Below, in pieces: positions 1-7,527 of a DNA stretch of 64,000 nucleotides (positions within the stretch are counted from its first letter, which is position 1; the number at the start of each line of letters is the position of its first letter). The translations under genes and the position numbers were made by a program. Where the stretch lies: the IMG/VR virus record IMGVR_UViG_3300005253_000017, positions 1 through 64,000 of that record; one strand, given 5' to 3'. A model generated the notes under the pieces. That model saw only the letters and a list, made by a program, of their open reading frames with translations, was not told where the DNA came from and made no database searches. The DNA is from a virus.

Positions 1-1009
1 CCGCGCCAGCCACTATCCTTTCAGTTTCCGATTTCAAAAACGGAACGCTTCCCTTCTCCACTTTCCCGGAGGCCGCCTCCACGCTCGTCTTGAATCCGTG
101 AACTGCCAACCATTTCTTGGCCTCATCCACGGTGAACTCGCTGGGATTGAATCTCACGCTCTGAATCTTACTCTTTCCCCCCTTGATGCCGTAGATAACA
201 TGGATGCCCTTCCCCATCTTATCGTTCTCCCTACGCATCTCATCAAACTGGCCTGGTGCCATCTGCCAAGCCACATGCTCAGAGGGATACTTGCTGATGT
301 ACTCCAGGACCCCTGTATCAGCCCCTAAGCCGTTATCCCCGGTTTCCTCATCTATCTCCCCATCCTCAACCCTGTCGTCGCTTACAGACGTTCCTAGACG
401 CTTCCTCAGCGATTCTACGTCCCTCTCGTCCGCCGTTTCCCCCCTCGGCACCAAAACCAGGTCAAATACGGGAATAATCGGCCCCTCAAGGCCATCAGCG
501 TCCCTATGGACCGAAATGGGCAGACCCGTCTGGTCCATCACCATCTCGACCAGTCTTTTCTCCAAGTCATCAGGAAAGTCCGAATCGCCGAACTCATCAG
601 CATCCAGTCTAACCGTCACGCACTTGGCCTTCTTGGGACTCGTTACGAATTCCCCGGATAGACTCACCACAGCTTCCCTCACGGTGATGGGCGGGAAGTC
701 GCCCACGTCTATGCCCCTCAGACTCGTCCTCGTCATCTTGTGGTCAATATCGGTTTCCTTCCACGTTAAATTACGCTTCTTGGCCTCCTGGGAGAGCAGG
801 TAGTACGTTTCCAACAGGGAATCCCTGGTCATTTGGTCCTTCTTCAAATTACCATCAGCGTCATAGCCCACGCCCACCATATGGCGACGTATCTGTTGCG
901 CCCACCGACGGGCGGTCTTGAATATCTGGTTCGCCCTCTCCATGTAGTTCTTTAGCTCATGGTCCTGAACCATGACGATGTTCTTTTGATTGATGTCTTC
1001 CAGCCTCAT
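1..1009 (-). CDS. Phage structural or assembly protein, partial (runs off left edge)
   Basis: An uninterrupted leftward frame begins with ATG at 1009 and is still open at base 1, so about 336 N-terminal residues are visible. It has a good Shine-Dalgarno (AGAGGAGG, 8 nt upstream), and its ATGA start overlaps the stop of the upstream gene. The N-terminal half is charged and helical. The C-terminal visible part contains IQSVRFNPSEF and DEAKKWLAVHGF; RF...EAKKWLxxHGF segments are, from memory, common in phage prohead or XkdF-type proteins encoded after MuF genes. Position after MuF fits a head-assembly role. The function is tentative and the true length is unknown. Confidence 0.6.
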   Translation of the reverse strand, partial: MRLEDINQKNIVMVQDHELKNYMERANQIFKTARRWAQQIRRHMVGVGYDADGNLKKDQMTRDSLLETYYLLSQEAKKRNLTWKETDIDHKMTRTSLRGIDVGDFPPITVREAVVSLSGEFVTSPKKAKCVTVRLDADEFGDSDFPDDLEKRLVEMVMDQTGLPISVHRDADGLEGPIIPVFDLVLVPRGETADERDVESLRKRLGTSVSDDRVEDGEIDEETGDNGLGADTGVLEYISKYPSEHVAWQMAPGQFDEMRRENDKMGKGIHVIYGIKGGKSKIQSVRFNPSEFTVDEAKKWLAVHGFKTSVEAASGKVEKGSVPFLKSETERIVAGA

Positions 1010-1494
1010 GCGAGTTTCCTCCTCTGTAAAATTGTCATTGCTTCCTCCGTTTTAGGTGTTCTACTCTTATGCTCCAACTCATCTATCATATCGACAATCT
1101 CAAACCTATCCTCCGGGTCGGGACGGTCGAATACGAATTCCTTTACATTTGTCTTTGAACTGATGAAATTGTTAATCGTCAGGTCCATGTTGCACTTCGG
1201 GCACCTTCCGGGGGCGGGCATGCGGATTTCGGGGTGCATGGTGCAGGTCCATATAGTAGGGGCAGCGGTTGGCAAATAGCGCTCCGCCCTCAATCTTGAC
1301 AGCAGGCAACCATAGGCGTAGTTATCCATGTACCACTCCCAGGCATTAGCATCCTCCAAGCGATAGAACTTGATAGCCTTTGCTACGGCGACCAGGGCCT
1401 CGCTCTCCACCTCGTCCTTATAATTCTTGACGAACGTCCACCACTTCCTCGTAGCTCGCTTCGCTACCCTATCGACTACTTCAATCCACTCCAC
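1006..1494 (-). CDS. Sigma-70 region-2-like protein with heavy-metal-binding (HMBD-like) knuckle
   Basis: This 162-residue protein starts with GTG at 1494, just after the MuF gene; a GAGGAG lies about 13 nt upstream. Residues about 28-75 (ESEALVAVAKAIKFYR, then AYGCLLSRLRAERYL) resemble sigma-70 region 2, where a helix holding E..AL..A...Y is followed by a RxR...L segment. Residues about 83-105 carry CTMHPEIRMPAPGRCPKC followed by NMDL, nearly the consensus of the small metal-binding domain found at the N terminus of copper-exporting ATPases. The combination in one phage protein is unusual. It could be a late-transcription factor or a structural protein. The metal knuckle is clear; the sigma likeness is moderate. 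Confidence 0.6.
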   Translation of the reverse strand: MEWIEVVDRVAKRATRKWWTFVKNYKDEVESEALVAVAKAIKFYRLEDANAWEWYMDNYAYGCLLSRLRAERYLPTAAPTIWTCTMHPEIRMPAPGRCPKCNMDLTINNFISSKTNVKEFVFDRPDPEDRFEIVDMIDELEHKSRTPKTEEAMTILQRRKLA

Positions 1495-1503
1495 AACACA
1501 TCA

Positions 1504-3654
1504 CTACTCCTCTGTTATTGTCCTCCGGGGCTTGCCCTCCTGGCCCACGCTTTTCCAGCTGCATCGGCAATTCGCTACTACAAAGCCCTTAGCAATGTAA
1601 CTCTCGTCTTCCTCTACCGAAAGATTGTATAGCGTCCTCGCCTTCTTAGGGACATAAGAATCCACAACAACAATCTCAAAGTCGCCAAACTGATAATCTC
1701 CGTCATGGTTCATCAATACCCTCTGAACCTTTGATATACATGCTCCAATGTCAGCCTCAATCTCGCTCCCAGTAAAGTGCAGAACCGTCCAGCCATGAGA
1801 TTCCAGTCTATCATCCCGTCGCTTTTCTTTGTCTTTATCTTGATGCCAATAAGCCCCGTCGCACTCAATAGCTATCATACGATCTACAATCGCATAGTCA
1901 ATCCAAAGACTATCAACCGGATGGTTATACTCGGCATCTATCGAAGCGTCGAGAAGGGCCTGGCCCATAACTTCCTCAATGTAAGTCTTTTCCCCGACTT
2001 TCTCTCTACTCTTCCTTGCCAAAATAGCATTGGGATGCTTCTCTGGATGCTTACGATAGTATTCTCGTTTGTCCCTAGAATTTGCCTCCCAATATTCGGC
2101 CGAATGTTTGGATTTATGTCTTGGATTCTTCTTGCCGAGCTTCCCTAGCCTTATCTTCTCTCTTATCTCAGGTCGCTTCGCAGGATTGTTTTCGCCGCTT
2201 TGCTCCGGACGAGGGCCTTGAAGGTGCCATGTGCCATCGGCAATACTTCTGCGCATCTTTTCATTGGCCTTCTTAGTCGTGGCAAACCTATCAATGGCAC
2301 CCGACTCATATTTGTTCAACATCATCTTAGTATGAGCTTTTCCAAAACACGACTTTCCACAAAACTTATTCTTTCCTAAAGGAAATAACCGACCACACTC
2401 CGAGCAAGGTTTTGCCATTGCTCTCACCCGATCTCCAACACAAATGTCCTTAGCATATTTCCACTTACCATTGACAATCATGGGATGATCTGCCGTTATC
2501 AAAATATTGTCCCATTTAACAGGCTTTTTTATCTTGACAGAGATAATCATAGGTTTCTGTTTTGGTGTTCGGTGTAGGTGAAGAACCTTCCGAAATCGAC
2601 CCTTGTGTGTTAATACCAAATCCCCAACAGCAACTTCACCTATCTTCTTCCATCCATCAGCAGTATAAACTGGTACATTATATGAAAGGAGACAATTTAC
2701 GTGGACGGGTATGATTCCCGCACCCTCGCCCCTACGGTACATATTCCCGTCCAAGTCCGCGCACTCCAGGCAGGCATCCCCCGAAGCCTCAAACTGTATC
2801 CAGTCTATCTCGGCAACCTTGTATGACTCCAACGTTCCCTCACTCATCGCCCTAGCAGTCTCAGTCCTTGCGATCATCTCGCCGCGGTATCGCAATTTCT
2901 TTCGCCCCTCCCGGCGAACCATGCGGTCTATGCGGGCCGCTCGCTTATCCGTCAAACCACCCCGCATCTGGGAGAACCTATCGGTCAGCTTGTTATGGTA
3001 TTTGTCCAACGCCCCCCTCTGAACATGGTTTAGCATAAAGTCCCGACGCTGCCGCAGTTCCCGGCCGATGGTGGGCATGGCCTTGCCCTCTGCGATACCT
3101 CGGGAGATAGTATCCCTAAGAGCAGCCTGGAAACTATTCGTCAATTCTGTCACCCGCTTGAACGTGTAATTACTAGCCCACTCCACCGCATGCCGATTGA
3201 CGACATTCCAGGTCGTCGATACTCGGGCAATCTGTCCCCCCACCTTCATGGCCTGCCCATATATCCGCATGTGGTGCTGGCCTATTCTTCTGTCTCCTGC
3301 CATTCGGATACAATTCCAATCAGCAACAGTAGCAACGACACCAGTAAAAGGAGCAGCCTTGTCAATTTCAATTCCCTTCTGTAAGTGGTCGGCGTATTCT
3401 CTTATTCTCAGTTCCGCCTGTCTCTTTTGCAACGGCGTCTTTGGAACCCATTCGTCATACTCCTGTATACTCTCCTTTATGGGCTCTTCACCCCTAATCA
3501 TCTGGTGCTCGATACCATAGAGGATGGCCCGTTCCGCCATACCCATCCAGGAGCGGACGGAGCGGTACATGGGGATAATGTTGCGGCGGTATATCCTAAC
3601 GAACCTCTTGTGGGTTCTGGAGGTTCCGAGCTTAGTTACCGTATGTTGATGCAT
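1504..3654 (-). CDS. MuF-type phage head morphogenesis protein interrupted by an intein
   Basis: This 716-residue reading frame encodes a head morphogenesis (SPP1 gp7/MuF) protein of about 341 residues plus an in-frame intein (residues 321-695). The extein has the long helical N terminus, ARTETARAMSEGT and CLECADLDGNMY of the family. The diagnostic H-x-x-CRCSW end is split by the intein as PVHVN then CRCSW. MuF proteins sit at the portal inside the head and can be ejected with the DNA. It lies downstream of portal, protease and ADP-ribosyltransferase genes in one leftward unit, and its start overlaps the upstream gene by 23 nt. The RBS at 3654 is weak. Confidence 0.9.
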   Translation of the reverse strand: MHQHTVTKLGTSRTHKRFVRIYRRNIIPMYRSVRSWMGMAERAILYGIEHQMIRGEEPIKESIQEYDEWVPKTPLQKRQAELRIREYADHLQKGIEIDKAAPFTGVVATVADWNCIRMAGDRRIGQHHMRIYGQAMKVGGQIARVSTTWNVVNRHAVEWASNYTFKRVTELTNSFQAALRDTISRGIAEGKAMPTIGRELRQRRDFMLNHVQRGALDKYHNKLTDRFSQMRGGLTDKRAARIDRMVRREGRKKLRYRGEMIARTETARAMSEGTLESYKVAEIDWIQFEASGDACLECADLDGNMYRRGEGAGIIPVHVNCLLSYNVPVYTADGWKKIGEVAVGDLVLTHKGRFRKVLHLHRTPKQKPMIISVKIKKPVKWDNILITADHPMIVNGKWKYAKDICVGDRVRAMAKPCSECGRLFPLGKNKFCGKSCFGKAHTKMMLNKYESGAIDRFATTKKANEKMRRSIADGTWHLQGPRPEQSGENNPAKRPEIREKIRLGKLGKKNPRHKSKHSAEYWEANSRDKREYYRKHPEKHPNAILARKSREKVGEKTYIEEVMGQALLDASIDAEYNHPVDSLWIDYAIVDRMIAIECDGAYWHQDKDKEKRRDDRLESHGWTVLHFTGSEIEADIGACISKVQRVLMNHDGDYQFGDFEIVVVDSYVPKKARTLYNLSVEEDESYIAKGFVVANCRCSWKSVGQEGKPRRTITEE
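1570..2694 (-). other. Intein with Vsr/DUF559-like homing endonuclease inside the MuF gene
   Basis: Residues 321-695 of the host frame (375 aa) form a canonical intein. Block A starts at Cys (CLLSYNVPVYTADGW), block B is ITADHPMIV with the TxxH motif, and blocks F/G are YNLSVEEDESYIA ending FVVAN, before Cys+1 of the extein. The penultimate residue is Ala instead of the usual His. Between the splicing halves lie a zinc ribbon (CSECG...FCGKSC) and a PD-(D/E)xK/Vsr-like nuclease region (IDYAIVDRMIAIECD, GAYWH, then HGWTVLHFTGSEI). Insertion is exactly before the first Cys of the conserved CRC motif. Splicing is expected but not shown. Confidence 0.9.
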
Positions 3655-3835
3655 CCGAAGTAGATGCCCATGTAAGGGGCACCGATATGTCCACCTCCCT
3701 CATTCCCTCCACGTATACCTTGTAGAAAGCTATCTTTTCTGCGAACATCATGGCGATAGCATGAGAATCAGTCCACGTCAAAGGGGCAAAGCCCCGTAGG
3801 TGGAGGCCGCTCATAAATCGCCAGTTGGGGTTCAT
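3632..3835 (-). CDS. Hypothetical protein, 67 aa
   Basis: A 67-residue leftward gene begins with ATG that overlaps the upstream stop as ATGA, and it overlaps the MuF start by 23 nt. It has one hydrophobic/aromatic stretch but no clear transmembrane helix. I do not recognise it. Tight packing between portal-side genes and MuF supports its being translated. Confidence 0.65.
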   Translation of the reverse strand: MNPNWRFMSGLHLRGFAPLTWTDSHAIAMMFAEKIAFYKVYVEGMREVDISVPLTWASTSDASTYGN

Positions 3836-4023
3836 TTCTCTATATTCAACTTTTCAATAAGAGCATCAGCAAAGCGTACTGCTATTTTCTCTGCATCCGC
3901 TAATCGACCACTCGCAAGCAATCCCTGCATCGCAGCCTTGGCAAATTCCTCACGCTTAGTAAATCCACATTGGCTCTCATAATCCGGATATGCAAGGTCA
4001 TTCCCTTTAGTCGTCATCATCAT
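3832..4023 (-). CDS. Small phage protein of the RxxFAxxAMQGLLA type
   Basis: This 63-residue protein contains TKREEFAKAAMQGLLASG and AVRFADALIEKL. The arrangement resembles a small uncharacterised phage family with TLRDYFAxxAL..LLA followed by a short amphipathic helix; that likeness is from memory. It overlaps the upstream gene by 17 nt and the downstream gene by ATGA. The function of the family is unknown to me. Confidence 0.7.
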   Translation of the reverse strand: MMMTTKGNDLAYPDYESQCGFTKREEFAKAAMQGLLASGRLADAEKIAVRFADALIEKLNIEK

Positions 4024-4273
4024 TCTCCTTCATCTCAGCTTCCTTCCGGTCGTTGTCGTCATCCTGAATCTTGTTAACTATCCGAAGACCCGCTTGGCAG
4101 AACTTGCGGAACTGGGCTGGCGTGACAATACAACTCATTACTCCCACTCCTACTTCGGACAGCCCATAGCCACACTTTTTACCCACGCAGACCTTCACGA
4201 AGGTCCCATGCCCTGTGGCTTTGACATACTCCTCGTATTTCCCGCCAATCCATGCTTCAATCTCTTTACTCAT
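4007..4273 (-). CDS. Hypothetical acidic-tailed protein, 88 aa
   Basis: The gene starts at ATG 4273 behind a strong GGAGAAGGA ribosome site. The product has a compact N-terminal domain with three cysteines (VCVGKKCGYG, VMSCIV) and a C-terminal tail made almost only of D, E, N and K. No family is recognised. The tail suggests a protein or DNA-mimic interaction, but that is only a guess. Confidence 0.65.
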   Translation of the reverse strand: MSKEIEAWIGGKYEEYVKATGHGTFVKVCVGKKCGYGLSEVGVGVMSCIVTPAQFRKFCQAGLRIVNKIQDDDNDRKEAEMKENDDDD

Positions 4274-4397
4274 CTTCCTTCTCCTTCTCTTTCATTATAT
4301 ACCATTTCCTTGCCAGCTCCCTCACGCCCACGTCGGAACTGTCTTCCAGGTGCTCCAGTATGTATGAGAAAACATCACTGTTTTGCTTTTCCTTCAA
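4266..4397 (-). CDS. Small hypothetical protein, TTG start, 43 aa
   Basis: An open frame between two overlapping genes reads from TTG at 4397 (preceded by GGGGGAAG) to TAA at 4266. The predicted product is helical and charged (SYILEHLEDSS, VRELARKWYIM). It overlaps the 41-aa gene upstream by 23 nt and the next gene by 8 nt, as is usual here. The non-ATG start makes it uncertain. Confidence 0.45.
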   Translation of the reverse strand: MKEKQNSDVFSYILEHLEDSSDVGVRELARKWYIMKEKEKEDE

Positions 4398-4500
4398 GCT
4401 TCTTCCCCCGCTTCTTTCTCTTGGGCCTCACAAACACAATCTCGTCCGGCGTGCCGCCAAATCGCCTCAACCGCTCTGGGCTTAGTTTCTTCTTGGCCAT
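4375..4500 (-). CDS. Small very basic protein, 41 aa
   Basis: ATG at 4500 overlaps the TAA of the ADP-ribosyltransferase gene (TAATG), with GAGGAAAT as ribosome site. The product is highly basic: KKKLSPERLRRFGGTP then RPKRKKRGKK. This could be a nucleic-acid-binding or virion-packaged peptide. Its coupling to the ADP-ribosyltransferase and MuF genes is the only functional hint. Confidence 0.6.
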   Translation of the reverse strand: MAKKKLSPERLRRFGGTPDEIVFVRPKRKKRGKKLEGKAKQ

Positions 4501-5168
4501 TAGATTTCCTCAATGAAAATATGAAGCACTTTCCCTGCCCATTCCTGATCCACATACTTAAATCTTGCTGCTTTTGAAAACAAAACCTCAGCCTCTCCCA
4601 CATATTCCTTTGCTACACCAGCAATATCCACACCCGTTCTCGTATTCACGGTATTAAGCACAACACCGAATCCTCTTTGCTCCGGCCTGGCAAAGTCCTC
4701 TGCTATATCGAAATCCCTCGACCATGACGTTAAAGAATTAAACTTCATTGGACGAGTCGTGCTGGAAGCCTTCTTAGCGAACTTCAATGCATCTTCCCGG
4801 CTCGCAAAGGAAAGTCCCCTGTATGCTTCCTTGTCCAATATAGCGCTTCGTTTCAGCGCCTTCTCAATCAGCTTTGCGTCGTTTAACCACCTTTCCTTCA
4901 TTCCACGAAACCTGGCCCGTTTTATCCCTATCTTCTGAACTTCTCTTATGGGATCAAATCCCATCCCGCTCCAGTCCGCAAAGGCCTTAACCTCGTCCTC
5001 CGTCAAACTCTTCAACCACTCTGCTTTTGGCAATTTAGCTCCCCTAACCCCCCGCGTCTCTACAACACACTGCGGCGGAGCTGTTGCCTTCTTCAGCCTC
5101 ACGCCCGCCCGCGCCTGCTCGAACAGGTCAGCTAGTTGCTTCTGTATTGTCTGCGTCGCTTGGGTCAT
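4500..5168 (-). CDS. Mono-ADP-ribosyltransferase (R-S-E class)
   Basis: This 222-residue protein has an all-helical N terminus (1-105) and a C-terminal ART fold with the three R-S-E signatures: Arg117 in AYRGLSF, the S/T motif SLTSWS at 145-150, and the ExE biglutamate GEAEV at Glu192/Glu194. Such enzymes transfer ADP-ribose from NAD+ to host proteins or nucleic acid; the ExE pair usually marks arginine-specific members. Its place just upstream of MuF is notable, because MuF proteins and ARTs are often fused or co-injected (compare T4 Alt). It overlaps the metalloprotease gene by 41 nt. Target unknown. Confidence 0.8.
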   Translation of the reverse strand: MTQATQTIQKQLADLFEQARAGVRLKKATAPPQCVVETRGVRGAKLPKAEWLKSLTEDEVKAFADWSGMGFDPIREVQKIGIKRARFRGMKERWLNDAKLIEKALKRSAILDKEAYRGLSFASREDALKFAKKASSTTRPMKFNSLTSWSRDFDIAEDFARPEQRGFGVVLNTVNTRTGVDIAGVAKEYVGEAEVLFSKAARFKYVDQEWAGKVLHIFIEEI

Positions 5169-5577
5169 CCGTTAGAGTTTTCCAATCCTCTTCACTATAT
5201 CCGGTGCCTGGACCATCTTCTTCAATCCGCAAATACAACATCCTCAACGCCTCTGCCAGCTTGTCCCAGAAGAACTCCTTACGGTCATTCCCATCATCCA
5301 GCACCCCGGCTTCCTTGGCCAAGCTGTGCATCAATTCGTGGAACAGGGTGCTCAACTCGTCAGTCTCCTCCTCGTTCGCCTTACACCTCGCCGGGCTAAT
5401 CCACACCATGCCCGTCTTGAACCTCAGGGACGACACAGAGGTCGCCACCTCACTGGGAGATACCTTCCCCACCCAGTTTGGCGGGTCGTCCTGTACGGAT
5501 AGCTCAAAGGCCCAGTTAGACATACCCATGGCATTCTGGAACCAACCTACAGCGTGTTCAACTTCTTCTTGGGTCAT
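5128..5577 (-). CDS. Zinc metallopeptidase-like protein (HExxH)
   Basis: The 149-residue product carries TLFHELMHSLAKEAG, an HExxH zinc-binding helix of the gluzincin/ImmA-like kind, followed by an acidic region that could supply the third ligand (KEFFWDKLAEAL). The N-terminal half is beta-rich (SNWAFELSVQDDPP). Such small metalloproteins occur beside head genes of many phages. Its start overlaps the upstream 55-aa membrane gene (TAATG). Proteolytic activity is inferred from the motif only. Confidence 0.75.
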   Translation of the reverse strand: MTQEEVEHAVGWFQNAMGMSNWAFELSVQDDPPNWVGKVSPSEVATSVSSLRFKTGMVWISPARCKANEEETDELSTLFHELMHSLAKEAGVLDDGNDRKEFFWDKLAEALRMLYLRIEEDGPGTGYSEEDWKTLTDDPSDADNTEATS

Positions 5578-5744
5578 TAGGGAATTAGCCCTTTGTTTCT
5601 CTTCTCGGAATCATCCTTCAAACAAGCACTAGCTTTTTGCTGCAATTTCTTTAGCCCGTAATCTATCCATCTCTTCCGCAGTATCCATCCCCAGCCGAAC
5701 CCGGCGGCGAAGAACATGATGGAGATTATCGACAGTTCAATCAT
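5577..5744 (-). CDS. Small single-helix membrane protein, 55 aa
   Basis: ATG at 5744 to TAA at 5577 encodes an N-terminal hydrophobic helix (IELSIISIMFFAAGFGWGW) followed by a basic tail with KRW and KKLQQK. It overlaps both neighbours. Its first residues resemble those of the next upstream gene product (MIEL...), suggesting duplication. One of a run of five tiny membrane genes. Confidence 0.6.
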   Translation of the reverse strand: MIELSIISIMFFAAGFGWGWILRKRWIDYGLKKLQQKASACLKDDSEKRNKGLIP

Positions 5745-5958
5745 CGGCCTGCTCCTTATCCTTAAATTTTACCCATGCATCTTTCCAGGCCAGCATTGCC
5801 ACAGGAAGACCCACAACAGCAATACCAAAAATCAACGAATTGAGGCGGTCTCTATACGTCCACTCGTAGCCAAACCTCAAAAAGATATCCCGAAAGATAA
5901 CATATGTCAAAATGACAATCACAACATAGGCCGCTAAGAAAGCTAACAGTTCAATCAT
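5737..5958 (-). CDS. Small two-helix membrane protein, 73 aa
   Basis: The chosen ATG at 5958 has a strong GGAAAGGAAACG site and forms ATGA with the upstream stop; longer in-frame starts lack one. Two hydrophobic helices (ELLAFLAAYVVIVILTYVIF and FGIAVVGLPVAMLAW) flank a basic loop. No family is recognised. Confidence 0.65.
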   Translation of the reverse strand: MIELLAFLAAYVVIVILTYVIFRDIFLRFGYEWTYRDRLNSLIFGIAVVGLPVAMLAWKDAWVKFKDKEQADD

Positions 5959-6116
5959 TTTCGTTTCCTTTCCAACCGGCCCAAGTGGAGTCTTATATTT
6001 ACCCAATCCACAAGAACTATAAACCCGGCAAGTACACCGCTCATCGCCAAAACCAAAAAACCAAAGCAGAATACCACACACATCAACTGAAGCATCCAAA
6101 TCAAGAATTCATACAT
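5955..6116 (-). CDS. Small membrane protein, 53 aa
   Basis: ATG at 6116 overlaps the previous TAA (TAATG) and the stop overlaps the next start (ATGA). The product is almost entirely one long hydrophobic segment (MLQLMCVVFCFGFLVLAM continuing to IVLVDW) ending in a basic tail ERKRK. Function unknown; holin-like or inner-membrane accessory roles are possible. Confidence 0.6.
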   Translation of the reverse strand: MYEFLIWMLQLMCVVFCFGFLVLAMSGVLAGFIVLVDWVNIRLHLGRLERKRK

Positions 6117-6217
6117 TATCGTCTCTCTTTCCTTATCTCACAGAACAGCCAATAAATAACTGGAGCAGAAATACACCACATTCCTACAAGTATTCCGAAC
6201 GCCAACCAATCATTCAT
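6116..6217 (-). CDS. Tiny membrane protein, 33 aa
   Basis: ATG at 6217, with AAGGAAACGAAG upstream, to TAA at 6116 encodes one hydrophobic helix (LAFGILVGMWCISAPVIYW) and a basic end KERR. Overlapping junctions on both sides argue that it is translated. Too short for family assignment. Confidence 0.55.
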   Translation of the reverse strand: MNDWLAFGILVGMWCISAPVIYWLFCEIRKERR

Positions 6218-6453
6218 CTTCGTTTCCTTTCCCTACGCCATTTCGGTATCGCAATCGAGTAGTTCACTACGTAATACGCACAGGCAACCAGTATTGGCCA
6301 GGCGGCCCTGCTCACCATAATGAAGAAGGCAATCCATAACGCCTCATTGAACAGGGAGTAGATAGGCCCCCACCATACCTTCCGCATGTTCAGCGTCTCC
6401 TTGATACAGGTGGAGACGACTATGATACAGCTAATGATAAGGGTTATGGTCAC
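6214..6453 (-). CDS. Membrane protein, 79 aa, GTG start
   Basis: GTG at 6453 overlaps the upstream TGA as GTGA. Two or three hydrophobic helices (TITLIISCIIVVSTC, ALWIAFFIMVSRAAWPILVA) and a basic C terminus (KWRRERKRR) are visible. The product resembles a small phage inner-membrane protein but I cannot name a family. Confidence 0.65.
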   Translation of the reverse strand: MTITLIISCIIVVSTCIKETLNMRKVWWGPIYSLFNEALWIAFFIMVSRAAWPILVACAYYVVNYSIAIPKWRRERKRR

Positions 6454-6662
6454 AGACCTATTACCTCTGCTGTTTTTGCTTCTCTCAAAAGGGTCTTAGC
6501 TTCCTTTACCTTATCATATCGCGCTTCATCTGCATCTCCCTTACACTCAAACCCCTGCGCCGCGAACTTATTATGTGACCACCATTGTTGGTGAGATTCC
6601 GATGACCTTGCTAAGTAGTAAAAACCCATCTTCTTCGTCTTTTTCCTGACAACATATGTCAT
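6450..6662 (-). CDS. Hypothetical protein, 70 aa
   Basis: ATG at 6662 overlaps the stop of the ClpP-like gene (ATGA), making translational coupling likely; longer upstream starts would lie inside ClpP. The product is basic at the N terminus (VVRKKTKKMGFYYLARS) and helical at the C terminus. Not recognised. Confidence 0.65.
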   Translation of the reverse strand: MTYVVRKKTKKMGFYYLARSSESHQQWWSHNKFAAQGFECKGDADEARYDKVKEAKTLLREAKTAEVIGL

Positions 6663-7306
6663 CCTTTGTTCCCTTTCAATGTCCCCCAGTCGCCATCGAA
6701 TATCGAATCCGCCAGGCCCCATTGCACGGCCTCTTCAGCGGTCAGGTATACCTCGGTCTTCTCTTGCATCTTCTCTCGCAGCATGCTGTCAATCCGCTTC
6801 GGCGACCACTTCTCAAACTTGCCACCTTCCTTCATGACGTCAATGTAAACATCCAGGAACATCTGCTCCCTACTCTTCTCAAACTCTACCAGTGATACCA
6901 CTTGCTGGTACTGACCACCAAACCACATATCGCCCATATGCAGCATCACAGTGCTGCTTGGCATCAGCACGCGGCTGTCGGCCGCCTGTAGTATTATACT
7001 CGACATAGAGCGTGCATACGTGTAGGAAAGTATTGTTATTTGACAGGGACACAGGCGTATCGCATCGTAAATGGCGAATCCCTCGCAGTCAATGCCCCCA
7101 CAGGTCTTCATGTGAATCAGGATGGGCTCATCTGAATCGAGCATAAGTATCCTAAGGTTCTTGATGAACCTAGAGGCCATCCGGTATTCCACACCGGGTT
7201 CCGCTAGGTCAAGGTCATTCCCTAGCTCCAAGTGCTCCCCCACCAGCCATATCTCCCTGTTCTGCCTGTCAAGATTGAACGTATGTACCGCCGCTTCCTC
7301 AGCCAT
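6659..7306 (-). CDS. ClpP-like serine protease (probable capsid maturation protease)
   Basis: The 215-residue protein has the ClpP/crotonase-like fold signature: strand ILIHMKTCGG with the oxyanion-hole glycines, a nucleophile in TYARSMSSIILQAAD (Ser after AR, equivalent to AASMG), and the catalytic His in VMLHMG. Phage ClpP-like enzymes next to portal genes usually act as prohead protease. Here it lies between portal and MuF in the same operon, which supports that role. A small gap separates it from the upstream gene. Confidence 0.85.
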   Translation of the reverse strand: MAEEAAVHTFNLDRQNREIWLVGEHLELGNDLDLAEPGVEYRMASRFIKNLRILMLDSDEPILIHMKTCGGIDCEGFAIYDAIRLCPCQITILSYTYARSMSSIILQAADSRVLMPSSTVMLHMGDMWFGGQYQQVVSLVEFEKSREQMFLDVYIDVMKEGGKFEKWSPKRIDSMLREKMQEKTEVYLTAEEAVQWGLADSIFDGDWGTLKGNKG

Positions 7307-7320
7307 CCTGTCCTCCCTCT

Positions 7321-7527
7321 CTATTTAACACTTTTCTTGTTTATCCTTTCCGCCGTAATCCTCGGACAAAAAGGATCAGGCCAGCATTCGGGGTTGATGC
7401 CGCAAGTAGCATCATTCTGAATTCTACTAGCAATCCAATCTCCTGCAGTTTTATATCCCCCTCGCTTGGCTTTTATTTCAACCAACCTTGCCCATTTATG
7501 GGGCAGACTAACCAATATCTGTTTCAT
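7321..7527 (-). CDS. Small hypothetical protein, ribbon-helix-helix-like N terminus
   Basis: The 68-residue product starts MKQILVSLPHKWARLVEIKAK, a beta-strand then basic helix reminiscent of ribbon-helix-helix repressors, followed by a cysteine-containing tail (TCGINPECWPDPFC). ATG at 7527 has GGGAG upstream and overlaps the preceding gene by 20 nt. DNA binding is a possibility only. Confidence 0.55.
   Translation of the reverse strand: MKQILVSLPHKWARLVEIKAKRGGYKTAGDWIASRIQNDATCGINPECWPDPFCPRITAERINKKSVK

Noticed and set aside
204-803. A 199-aa rightward frame at the left end
   Set aside because: It is the antisense shadow of the leftward structural gene that is open from 1009 to the edge; it lacks an RBS and has serine/leucine-rich low-complexity sequence.
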